From an uncultured Eubacteriales bacterium (GTDB taxonomy: Bacteria; Bacillota_I; Bacilli_A; RF39; UBA660), in assembly GCA_900321645.1 (NCBI GenBank), contig ONWZ01000062.1, positions 1-12,715 on the forward strand: DNA of 12,715 bases, written 5' to 3'. The notes under the pieces were generated by a model, which was not told where the DNA came from, made no database searches, and saw only the letters and a program-made list of their open reading frames with translations. Position 1 is the stretch's first letter, and every line of letters begins with the position of its first letter. Positions 1 to 7,175 of the stretch are shown here, in pieces. The position numbers and the translations under genes are program-made.

Positions 1-791
1 GCTGCCATAATATCTGTCATATTACATTTATAACCTGTATATACAATATCGTATTCCCAGGCACCTAATTTTGTTTTGGCTAATGCATCTTTTGATTGTC
101 CATGCAAACTCCATAACATAAATTCTTTGTATAAGGCTTCATTATCTAAATTAGGAGTAGTCTTCCAAGTTACTGCTCCACCTTCAGCAGTGGTTAAGTT
201 TTTAACAGCATGGAAAGAAAAACTAGTAAAATCAGCTACACTACCACTCATTTTATCTTTATAAGTTGAGCCTAATGAATGAGCTGCATCAGCTGCAATA
301 ATAATTCGACCATATGCCCTTTGAATATCATTACTTGGGTTAAATAGATTTTTCTTTCTTTCAACTATTTCATATAATTTATCATAATCGCACATTACTC
401 CCGCAATATCGATAGGAATAATTACTTTAGTTTTATCAGTTATTGCCTTTTCTACTTCATCATAATTAATTTCATATGAATCTTTTTGACAATCTACCAA
501 GACAATTTTAGCACCAACGTGATTAATAACACTAGCAGATGCTGTGTAAGTATAAGCACAGGTAATTACTTCGTCTCCTGGGCCAATACCTAATACCCTC
601 AATACAAGTTCTTGGCATGCTGTATTAGAATTCAAGCATACTGCTCTATCAGTATGACAATACTCGGCAATTTTTTGCTCAAACTCTTTTGTTCTAGGGC
701 CGGTTGTAATCCATCCAGAACGCATTGCATCTGCAACAGCATTAATTTCTGCTTCAGTAATGTCTGGAGGTGAAAATGGTATATTTTTCAT
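1..791 (-). CDS. DegT/DnrJ/EryC1/StrS-family sugar aminotransferase, 3' end cut by window
   Basis: PLP-dependent transaminase that would convert a UDP-4-keto-6-deoxy-sugar to the 4-amino sugar in the cytoplasm. About 263 residues are visible from the N terminus. The family signs are the N-terminal IPFSPPDITEAEI segment, the GWITTGPRTKEFE segment near residue 30, the AADAAHSLG motif (Asp about 168, which contacts the PLP pyridine nitrogen), and SFHAVKNLTTAEGG, where Lys about 197 is the expected Schiff-base lysine. Family members are about 380 residues, so the last third is missing. ATG at 791 follows an AGAAAGG ribosome site that lies inside the end of the upstream dehydratase gene; the two genes are 3 bases apart, so they are co-transcribed and probably co-translated. 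Pairing with a PglF-type dehydratase suggests a PglE-like role (bacillosamine-type or related sugar), but the exact sugar is an inference. Family assignment is secure. Confidence 0.93.
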   Translation of the reverse strand, partial: MKNIPFSPPDITEAEINAVADAMRSGWITTGPRTKEFEQKIAEYCHTDRAVCLNSNTACQELVLRVLGIGPGDEVITCAYTYTASASVINHVGAKIVLVDCQKDSYEINYDEVEKAITDKTKVIIPIDIAGVMCDYDKLYEIVERKKNLFNPSNDIQRAYGRIIIAADAAHSLGSTYKDKMSGSVADFTSFSFHAVKNLTTAEGGAVTWKTTPNLDNEALYKEFMLWSLHGQSKDALAKTKLGAWEYDIVYTGYKCNMTDIMA

Positions 792-794
792 TAT

Positions 795-2663
795 TTACCT
801 TTCTCTCCTATCTACAGTATAAGTACCTACTATTTTAGCTACTTTATCTTTTATATCATGTTCATTTTTATAAGCTTCTTTGATTAACTTATCTAAATCT
901 TTTAAAAATTTGTCATCATCCATTTTAATTGGTTTACCGATATGAATTAACTTATTTGGAGTTTCTTTTAAACCTTCTTCATCCATTAAAATCTCTTCAT
1001 ATAGTTTTTCGCCAGGACGAAGGCCAGTAATTTTAATTGGAATATCAACGTTTGGTTCATATCCCTTGTATCTAATAATTCTTTCTGCTAGGTCATATAT
1101 TTTAACTGGTTTACCCATATCTAAGACGAATATTTCGCCGCCTTTAGCATATACTCCTGCTTGTAAAATTAATGATACAGCTTCTGATATTGTCATAAAG
1201 AATCTTGTTATTTCTTTATGCGTAACTGTAACTGGGCCTCCATTTTCAATTTGTTTTAAGAATAGTGGAATGACTGAACCATTAGAACCTAAGACATTAC
1301 CAAATCTTACTGCTACATAATCAGTTTTCGATTTTTTATCATATGATTGAATAATCATTTCACAAATTCTTTTAGTAGCCCCCATTACATTTGTTGGTCT
1401 TACTGCTTTATCGGATGAGATTAAAACAAATTTTTTAACTCCATATTTATCAGCTAATTTTACACAGTTAAGTGTCCCTAAGCAATTATTTTTAACGGCT
1501 TCATTAGGACTAAATTCCATCAGTGGAACATGTTTATGAGCGGCTGCATGATATACTTGATCAGGACGATATGTTTTAAATACATCTTCAAGTCGATCGT
1601 AGTCTCTAACTGAACCAATAATTGTTTTAAAATTTAGATTAGGATATGTTCTAATTAATTCTTGCTCAATATCATAAGCATTATTTTCATATATATCAAA
1701 AATAATTAATTCTTTTGGATCACATTTAGCAATTTGACGACATAATTCGCTACCAATTGAACCTCCACCGCCAGTAACCAATATTACTTTATTAGTGATA
1801 TTATCAGCAATTTCTAAGGCATCGACAACTACTTCATTTCTTCCGAGGAAATCTTCATAAGATAATTGTCTTACTTTTTGCATACTAGGCATGCCAATCA
1901 TTTCTGCTACATTTGGTAAAATTCTAATATTACACTTCGTTTTTTGACATTCATCGACGATTAAAGTTAATTTTTCTTTTGAAATTGAAGGCATGGCAAT
2001 AATAATTTCATCAATTCCATATTTATTTACATTTTCACCAATATCATGTCTAGTTCCTACGACCGGTATTCCTCTAATATATGTACCTATCTTATTTTTA
2101 TTATCATCAATAATACATACTACTTTATTACTAAATCCAGCCGGATTATTACCAATTTCATTAATCAATAATCTACCAGCTTCGCCACCACCAATAATCA
2201 TTGTATTTTTAAGGTTCTTCCTTGTCATGCGAAGTTCCCTTATTGTTCTGGCGATACGATATGCATATCTAATTGTCGCTATAAAAAACGCTAATAACAC
2301 AAATTTAATCAAATAATAACTACGTGGCATTTCAATTTTAAACATTATTTTATATAATGCTTCGATAAAAGTATAAGAAATACAAGCAAAGCCAATATTA
2401 ATTAATTCCATAATTGATGCATATGTCCAAACACTTAAATATAATTTAAAAAGAGCACTAATGGCAATTAGTAATAAGGCATCAATTATAAAATATTTGT
2501 AGATATTATTAATATATAACTCAGGAATATTAATAAAATCGAAACGTAGTGCAATTGCTAAAAAGGAACTTAGCAATAGGACTACAATATCTAGGATTAT
2601 AAACATTGCTATTCTTCTTCTTTTAACACTAAAAAAGTTTTTAAGTTTTTCTATTCTAGGCAT
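795..2663 (-). CDS. pglF: Membrane UDP-sugar 4,6-dehydratase, PglF/CapD type
   Basis: Membrane-bound, NAD-dependent dehydratase, most likely acting on UDP-GlcNAc to give the 4-keto-6-deoxy sugar that the next gene would aminate. The 622 residues match the long PglF/CapD class: four hydrophobic segments (about 17-41, 55-80, 85-105, 115-135), a first Rossmann domain with GGGEAG at 158-163, and the catalytic short-chain dehydrogenase domain with TGGGGSIGSE around 297-306. HAAAHKHVPLM (about 372-382), SSDKAVRPTNVMGATK (416-431) and the LRPGEKLYEE segment near 548-557 are typical. The usual YxxxK tyrosine is Met (MGATK), as in the PglF/CapD branch. The start at 2663 lies 4 bases after the stop of the cohesin-like gene, so all three genes form one operon. 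The product feeds N-glycan, capsule or surface-glycan assembly; which one cannot be told here. Confidence 0.93.
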   Translation of the reverse strand: MPRIEKLKNFFSVKRRRIAMFIILDIVVLLLSSFLAIALRFDFINIPELYINNIYKYFIIDALLLIAISALFKLYLSVWTYASIMELINIGFACISYTFIEALYKIMFKIEMPRSYYLIKFVLLAFFIATIRYAYRIARTIRELRMTRKNLKNTMIIGGGEAGRLLINEIGNNPAGFSNKVVCIIDDNKNKIGTYIRGIPVVGTRHDIGENVNKYGIDEIIIAMPSISKEKLTLIVDECQKTKCNIRILPNVAEMIGMPSMQKVRQLSYEDFLGRNEVVVDALEIADNITNKVILVTGGGGSIGSELCRQIAKCDPKELIIFDIYENNAYDIEQELIRTYPNLNFKTIIGSVRDYDRLEDVFKTYRPDQVYHAAAHKHVPLMEFSPNEAVKNNCLGTLNCVKLADKYGVKKFVLISSDKAVRPTNVMGATKRICEMIIQSYDKKSKTDYVAVRFGNVLGSNGSVIPLFLKQIENGGPVTVTHKEITRFFMTISEAVSLILQAGVYAKGGEIFVLDMGKPVKIYDLAERIIRYKGYEPNVDIPIKITGLRPGEKLYEEILMDEEGLKETPNKLIHIGKPIKMDDDKFLKDLDKLIKEAYKNEHDIKDKVAKIVGTYTVDRRER

Positions 2664-2667
2664 AATA

Positions 2668-3537
2668 TTACTTCTTTCTATTAAAGAGCATACTTAAAAG
2701 TAGTGCCACGACTAAAACGATTGATACTACTATCCATTTACCTTTATAGCTCTTATCTTCATTAAATTCTTCTTTATCGATAACTATTACGTCTTCTTTA
2801 GTATTAATAGTTATGTTATATACTTGTTCTATTTCGCCATTCTTAGCAGTAATCGTAATTTTATTATCTTTTAATTCACTTAATTTTTGACTGCTAATTT
2901 CTATTTTGGTATCTTTGTCTTTAGCAATTGGTTTTAAGTCTAATTCATCTATTGTTTCATTAACTTTTACCGTATAATCAAATTGATCTTTCTTTAAGGT
3001 AATTTTAACTATTTTTGAATCAATCTTTTCAAGTAAATTCTTATCTATTTCAGTAACTGCTTTGGTAGTAGTCGTAGTAGTCGTCGTAGGTTCTTCTTGT
3101 GAAGCTCCTACTTTTATATTGATATTACGATTATTTAAGTTAACTGTTTCACCCTCCGCTGTCTTACCACTAGCGGTATGAATATTGACGCTACCTACCG
3201 TATCACTAGCATTTCTTTTAACTGATATTTCAATCGTACCAAGTAGTATCTTACCACTTTTAGCTTCATCGAATGAAATTGTATGTGTAATGCCATTCGG
3301 ATTAGAATCACTTGCCCCACTAACTACGTAGAAACTAGCAGGAATATCATAAGTTGAATACACTAATGTAAAAGTTACACTTGATAATTCGCTTTCACTA
3401 TTGGCATATAATTCAATTTTCTCACTACCACCTTTTTCAATTGTTAAATCACTTTTACTAACTTCTAACGCATATACATGTGAAAAAGTAGTGAACAATA
3501 AAAAGACAGTAAGTAAATATCTTATTATTCTTTTCAT
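2668..3537 (-). CDS. Secreted, membrane-anchored cohesin-like surface protein
   Basis: 289 residues. Residues 1-23 are a signal peptide ending at VYA-LE. Residues about 25-145 look like a cohesin-type beta sandwich: a GG-x-KIELYANSESELSSVTF opening, a buried HTISF strand, a GKILLGTIEISVKR strand and an end strand NINIKV. A poly-Thr linker follows at about 152-160. Residues about 170-248 resemble a cadherin-like beta-sandwich domain (KDQFDYTVKVNETIDELDL and GEIEQVYNITINT). A hydrophobic helix near 268-285 followed by NRKK anchors the C terminus in the membrane; there is no LPxTG. The protein would display a binding domain outside the cell. It is the first gene of the operon with the sugar dehydratase and aminotransferase, so it may be expressed with the glycan it sits in. 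The cohesin call is from overall pattern and is weaker than the signal, linker and anchor. Confidence 0.7.
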   Translation of the reverse strand: MKRIIRYLLTVFLLFTTFSHVYALEVSKSDLTIEKGGSEKIELYANSESELSSVTFTLVYSTYDIPASFYVVSGASDSNPNGITHTISFDEAKSGKILLGTIEISVKRNASDTVGSVNIHTASGKTAEGETVNLNNRNINIKVGASQEEPTTTTTTTTKAVTEIDKNLLEKIDSKIVKITLKKDQFDYTVKVNETIDELDLKPIAKDKDTKIEISSQKLSELKDNKITITAKNGEIEQVYNITINTKEDVIVIDKEEFNEDKSYKGKWIVVSIVLVVALLLSMLFNRKK

Positions 3538-3558
3538 ATTTAATCACTCGCTAAAATA

Positions 3559-3587
3559 ATTATATACAATTTGTCGATTTATGTCAA
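3559..3587 (-). promoter_or_regulatory. Consensus sigma-A promoter of the surface/glycan operon
   Basis: On the minus strand TTGACA (3582-3587) and TATAAT (3559-3564) are both perfect and separated by exactly 17 bases. The ATG of the cohesin-like gene is about 22 bases past the -10 box, so the 5' leader is short. Confidence 0.9.
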
Positions 3588-3650
3588 TGCAGAAGAAGGT
3601 TTTTTGGTAGTGTTTTTACACAGTTTTTCAATAACTATTTGGCATAATAA

Positions 3651-3675
3651 AAAGAAGTAAAAAAATTACTTCTTC
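3651..3675 (-). terminator. Rho-independent terminator of the extended sigma-factor gene
   Basis: Perfect 9-bp inverted repeat AAGAAGTAA (3652-3660) / TTACTTCTT (3666-3674) with a 5-base loop. On the minus strand it is followed by a T-rich run. The stop codon of the sigma-like gene (3666-3668) is inside the stem. Confidence 0.8.
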
Positions 3676-5561
3676 ACATTACTTATAAGCTTTTCATCAT
3701 AATTATAAAATTGACCTAAAACATCTCTAAAAGTATTTAAAACAAGCGCTTCATTAACATTTAGGATTTTACATATTTCAATAAGGTTATACTTTTTACC
3801 ATCAATGTATCCTAGTCTAAGTAGAATAATCAACGCACTAGTGGCATCTAATGTTTTTAATGTAGCAAGTGGTTCAGAATTATTAAAGATCGTTTGTAGT
3901 TCATTTATTTTGACTAAATCAATTACCCGCATATATATGTTTTTATCTAAACCATTTTCTGGTAATACTTGAAGAAGCAGTATCTCCTTAGCTTTAGTTT
4001 CTACCGTTTGTGAAATATCATTTGTTTGTTTAGGAGCATTATAATGAATATCTTTTTGCAATATATGATTTTTTCTAGCACCTAAATTATTTAATTTATT
4101 TAAATTTCTTAGCGATTGTTCTGGACTGTCAGTATATTCAGCCAATGCTTTAGTTCGTTTGTTACGTCTTATCTTTTTAAGGGCTGAACTCTCGATTTGT
4201 CTAATTCTTTCACGTGTAACATTATATATTTTACCAACTTCCCCCAAAGTATGGAAATTACCATCGGTAAAGCCATAACGATACCTAAGTATATTTTTGT
4301 CTCGTTCTTTAATATTGCTGGTTTCAATTATTTCTTCCAAATATGGTCGTAACATCTTATCTGCATATACTTCTTCTGGAGTAAGATCATTAGATGGAAT
4401 TATTGCTTCAAGTTCATCATCACTATCATTAAATAACTTGGTATTAATACTAATCGTATCAAAATTCAAATTGTATAGTTCCGTAGCTCTTTTTAGTGAA
4501 ATATTCATTTTTTTAGCAATATATGCTAATTTATTAGTAATCTCTGAATTATCTTCAATCTCACTATATATTTTATTAAATTTTGAAAGAGCGTAATACT
4601 TATTACTTGGTAATCTAATTGTTTTACTAGTATTGAAGAAAGACATACAAATTGCTTGCCTAATCCACCATACACCATATGTCGAGAATTTTATGCCTCG
4701 GTTAGGATCAAATTTATCGACCGCTGTCATTAGACCAATATTACCTTCGCCAATTAGTTCAAGCATTTGCGAACTATTATTAGCATATTTTTTGGCAACT
4801 GCTACGACTAATTTTAAATTGCTTTCGATAAATTTCTGACGTGCTTGATTATCGCCATTTTGTGCTTTAACAGCTAAATCATGTTCTTCTTCTCTACTTA
4901 ATACTGGAATATTGCCAATTTCCAGTAAATAAGCATCCAAGGATTCTAAATCAGCTTTATTTTGCTCCTTAAATTCTTCTTCATATTTGGAAGCACTCTC
5001 TTTAATCGTAATATTATTAATATTACAATAAGTTTCAATAGATTGAACAATTAAATAATTATCAAACAATTCGTCCATATAACCATTTGTAATAGCGTGT
5101 TTATGTTTATTAAAAATTGTTTTAATCATTGTCATAAAATTACTATTATTATTTAGTAAATATAGAATTAAATCTGGTGTTGGAACATAATTACATTGAC
5201 TAACATAATTAGATATCTTATCAATATTATCTAGACATTTCTGATAATTACTAAAATTATTACATTTCTTATCAATATATGTACTAATTAATTTTTGAGC
5301 AAACGTTTCATCATTTAATATCTTTGAAAGATGATTTAGAATACGATTAGTAACCGCTTTCTTTATATAATTCTCATATTTTTCTTTTCCATTATATTGT
5401 TTTTGGGATATTTTTATTTCTTTTAAAACAATTTCAGTATATTTGGATAGTGAAAAGCAACCAAAGATATAATCATTATATATTTGATCAAAAATAGTTT
5501 TATAGTTTTCATAAATTGTTTCCGGACTTAAATTATTAAGATTTGTACTATTAATTTCCAT
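3666..5561 (-). CDS. Sigma-70 family (RpoD-like) sigma factor with long N- and C-terminal extensions
   Basis: 631 residues from ATG at 5561, chosen because AGAGGG lies six bases upstream; an in-frame ATG at 5594 has no such site. The core is group 1/2-like: region 1.2 at about 204-230 (DAYLLEIGNIPVLSREEEHD), region 2 at about 241-320 with NLKLVVAVAKKY, ELIGEGNIGLMTAVDKFDP, FSTYGVWWIRQAI (-10 melting and recognition) and TIRLP, region 3, and region 4 at about 415-465 with the helix-turn-helix TLGEVGKIYNVTRERIRQIE. Around this are about 200 residues of helical N-terminal sequence and about 165 residues after region 4, neither of which I recognise. Normal SigA proteins end shortly after region 4. 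It is therefore probably an alternative or lineage-specific paralogue, not the housekeeping factor, although that is an inference. It is transcribed away from the gene at 5676. Confidence 0.88.
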   Translation of the reverse strand: MEINSTNLNNLSPETIYENYKTIFDQIYNDYIFGCFSLSKYTEIVLKEIKISQKQYNGKEKYENYIKKAVTNRILNHLSKILNDETFAQKLISTYIDKKCNNFSNYQKCLDNIDKISNYVSQCNYVPTPDLILYLLNNNSNFMTMIKTIFNKHKHAITNGYMDELFDNYLIVQSIETYCNINNITIKESASKYEEEFKEQNKADLESLDAYLLEIGNIPVLSREEEHDLAVKAQNGDNQARQKFIESNLKLVVAVAKKYANNSSQMLELIGEGNIGLMTAVDKFDPNRGIKFSTYGVWWIRQAICMSFFNTSKTIRLPSNKYYALSKFNKIYSEIEDNSEITNKLAYIAKKMNISLKRATELYNLNFDTISINTKLFNDSDDELEAIIPSNDLTPEEVYADKMLRPYLEEIIETSNIKERDKNILRYRYGFTDGNFHTLGEVGKIYNVTRERIRQIESSALKKIRRNKRTKALAEYTDSPEQSLRNLNKLNNLGARKNHILQKDIHYNAPKQTNDISQTVETKAKEILLLQVLPENGLDKNIYMRVIDLVKINELQTIFNNSEPLATLKTLDATSALIILLRLGYIDGKKYNLIEICKILNVNEALVLNTFRDVLGQFYNYDEKLISNVKK

Positions 5562-5627
5562 CGCTATCCCTCTATCATATTTATCATAACACATTTTATA
5601 AAATTTGAAAACAAAATCATCTTTTTC

Positions 5628-5656
5628 TTGAATTCTACTCTAACCTTTGTTAAAAT
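5628..5656 (+). promoter_or_regulatory. Sigma-A-type promoter for the plus-strand gene at 5676
   Basis: TTGAAT (5628-5633) and TAAAAT (5651-5656) are separated by 17 bases. The start codon is only about 20 bases past the -10 box, giving a very short leader. Confidence 0.7.
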
Positions 5657-5675
5657 ATTCAGTTGTGGTGATACT

Positions 5676-6578
5676 ATGACAAGAGATATTAAGGAAATTA
5701 TAACTAGATTACTAAATATATCGAAAGATATTACGGATGAATTTGGTGTTTTGGGAGCTTTATCATATGAAGATAAAGAAAAAACAGCTATTTTTGATAA
5801 TCATATTAATAAGCTTAAAAAAGTTTTAGATACTGAATCTATTATAATTAATAATTTATCAGTAACTGAATTGTGTGAAATTTTTCGTTTATTACCTAGT
5901 TATAATGATGGTTCATTAATTTATGAAAGAACATTCACTAGAATTGAAAATCATTTAGAGAGTATGTATAATGATGTGTCGATTGCGGAAGATGCTTTTG
6001 ATGAAATTGAAGCAACTGTCGAATATGAATTAGGTAGTGACCAATTAGATTCAGTTGCTAGCCATTTTGAAGCAGATCCCGAAAACGCTAAATATGATGA
6101 TATGTTTACTAATTATATTAATATTTATGCATTAAAAAGAATTCATGATCGTATTCAAAATACCACGACTGAAAATAAAAGTGATGCTAATTTAAAAGAA
6201 GCAATGTTAAAACAGTTAAAAATACTTAAATATTTAATTCTTTCACAAAATATTGAACTAGAAAAATTAGGAGTAAAATATCGCTTTGATATAAGAAAAA
6301 TGCCCTATTTAGAAATGCCTGATGCCGATGTATCTACGATTGCCTATAATCATTGCATATCAATTATTGCTAAAATGTATCGTCCATATATTGGAAGAGA
6401 TCAAGCTGATACAAATACTTTAAATCTATTTAATATGATTTGCTTTGAAGCTTATTTAAACCATATAGATAGGAATAAAATATATAAATTAGCAAGTATT
6501 TGTGATGAGTTTCGTATGACTACTTCAAATCCTTTTTATGGCGATATTGCAAAAACTAAAGTGTTAAACAAAAACTAG
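5676..6578 (+). CDS. Protein of unknown function, 300 residues, mostly helical
   Basis: I do not recognise this family. ATG at 5676 is preferred over the in-frame ATG at 5628, because the earlier one falls on the -35 box of the promoter. The ribosome site is GGTGAT, three bases before the ATG, which matches the 5' part of the anti-Shine-Dalgarno sequence. There is no signal peptide or membrane segment, so it is probably cytoplasmic. Residues appear mainly helical, rich in Asp, Glu, Ile and Leu, with an acidic middle segment near 110-145. It is the only plus-strand gene in the window and is divergent from the extended sigma factor, with about 115 bases between start codons, so shared regulation is possible. 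It converges on spoIVB and shares a terminator with it. Confidence 0.8.
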   Translation: MTRDIKEIITRLLNISKDITDEFGVLGALSYEDKEKTAIFDNHINKLKKVLDTESIIINNLSVTELCEIFRLLPSYNDGSLIYERTFTRIENHLESMYNDVSIAEDAFDEIEATVEYELGSDQLDSVASHFEADPENAKYDDMFTNYINIYALKRIHDRIQNTTTENKSDANLKEAMLKQLKILKYLILSQNIELEKLGVKYRFDIRKMPYLEMPDADVSTIAYNHCISIIAKMYRPYIGRDQADTNTLNLFNMICFEAYLNHIDRNKIYKLASICDEFRMTTSNPFYGDIAKTKVLNKN

Positions 6579-6596
6579 GAAATAATTCCTAGTTTT
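6571..6596. terminator. Bidirectional terminator between convergent genes
   Basis: Perfect 11-bp inverted repeat AAAACTAGGAA / TTCCTAGTTTT with a 4-base loop, A-run and T-run on both sides. Both flanking stop codons (TAG at 6576-6578 on plus, TAG at 6589-6591 on minus) lie inside the stem. Confidence 0.9.
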
Positions 6597-7131
6597 CTGC
6601 TTCTTCTAGCATTGTTGTGATAAATATCCCATATCCTTTATTTGTTTTATCAACGACAACAAAGTTAACTGCCCCAATTATTTTATCATCTTGAATAATT
6701 GGACTTCCACTCATTCCTTGAATAATACCCCCAGTTTCATTAAGTAAATTCTGATCAGTTACTTCAAATAAAATATTTTTTGTATTGGAGTTCATATTTA
6801 CTTTTAAAATATTGATATCGAACGCTTCTACTTTTTCACCATTAATAACAGTAAGTATTTGGGCTTCACCTAGATTAATTTCTTCAGGTTTAGCTACTTT
6901 ATACATTTTACCTTGAGGAAGTGTATCGGTATAATTACCAAATATTCCACTTGTAGTATTTTCTACTACTTCTCCATATATGGCATTTGAATCACTGATG
7001 GCATTCTTTTCACCAGGATTACCATTAGCACTTTTATTTATGCCTGTAACGACTGAGTAGAAGATTGTTCCTGTATCTGATTCAAACTTACTTTTAGTTG
7101 ATTTTTCTAATATTTCATGGCAAATAAACAA
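6589..7131 (-). pseudogene. spoIVB: 3' part of spoIVB (S55 sporulation protease), interrupted by the mobile element
   Basis: SpoIVB is the forespore serine protease that cleaves SpoIVFA and so triggers processing of pro-sigma-K. The visible 180 codons are the C-terminal S55 peptidase domain. Counting from the TTG at 7131, His5 is in the remnant of the LGHEI motif (here ICHEI), SANGNPGEKNA is the usual TPGE segment, Asp126 is in EVTDQ and Ser141 is in IIQGMSGSP. The Asp-Ser distance of 15 equals that reported for the B. subtilis triad (Asp363, Ser378), so all three catalytic positions are kept. The N-terminal half (membrane anchor and PDZ domain of the about 430-residue family) is absent: homology stops one codon before the His, and upstream is the end of the recombinase gene. 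There is no ribosome site, and the frame closes with a stop at 7150-7152. It is either a dead fragment or one half of a gene rejoined by excision. Confidence 0.9.
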
Positions 7132-7146
7132 TTGGCGAATGTTTAT
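7115..7146. other. Probable attachment-site junction of the element in spoIVB
   Basis: SpoIVB homology ends within the CAT-GAA (His-Glu) codons at 7114-7119. A GA dinucleotide lies at 7115-7116 on the minus strand; TnpX and TndX recombinases exchange strands at GA, so this is a candidate core, but GC at 7120-7121 fits too. On the element side, ATAAAC (7124-7129) and GTTTAT (7141-7146) form a perfect inverted repeat that could be recombinase half-sites. Confidence 0.6.
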
Positions 7147-7153
7147 CTTTTAC

Positions 7154-7175
7154 CATCATTTTCCAAAAAATGATG
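7154..7175 (-). terminator. Hairpin abutting the recombinase stop codon
   Basis: Perfect 9-bp inverted repeat CATCATTTT / AAAATGATG with a 4-base loop, directly next to the recombinase stop codon. There is no good T-run after it on the minus strand, so it may be a weak terminator, an mRNA 3' end stabiliser, or part of the recombinase-binding region of the attachment site. Confidence 0.5.

Noticed and set aside
3061..3100. Phase-variable simple repeat in the cohesin-like gene
   Set aside because: The poly-Thr linker is coded by mixed ACN codons, not by a pure tandem repeat, so slippage is not expected to be high.
7120..7131. spoIVB fragment as an independent short gene starting at TTG 7131
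   Set aside because: There is no ribosome site or promoter before the TTG, and the protein would lack the signal anchor and PDZ domain needed by SpoIVB.
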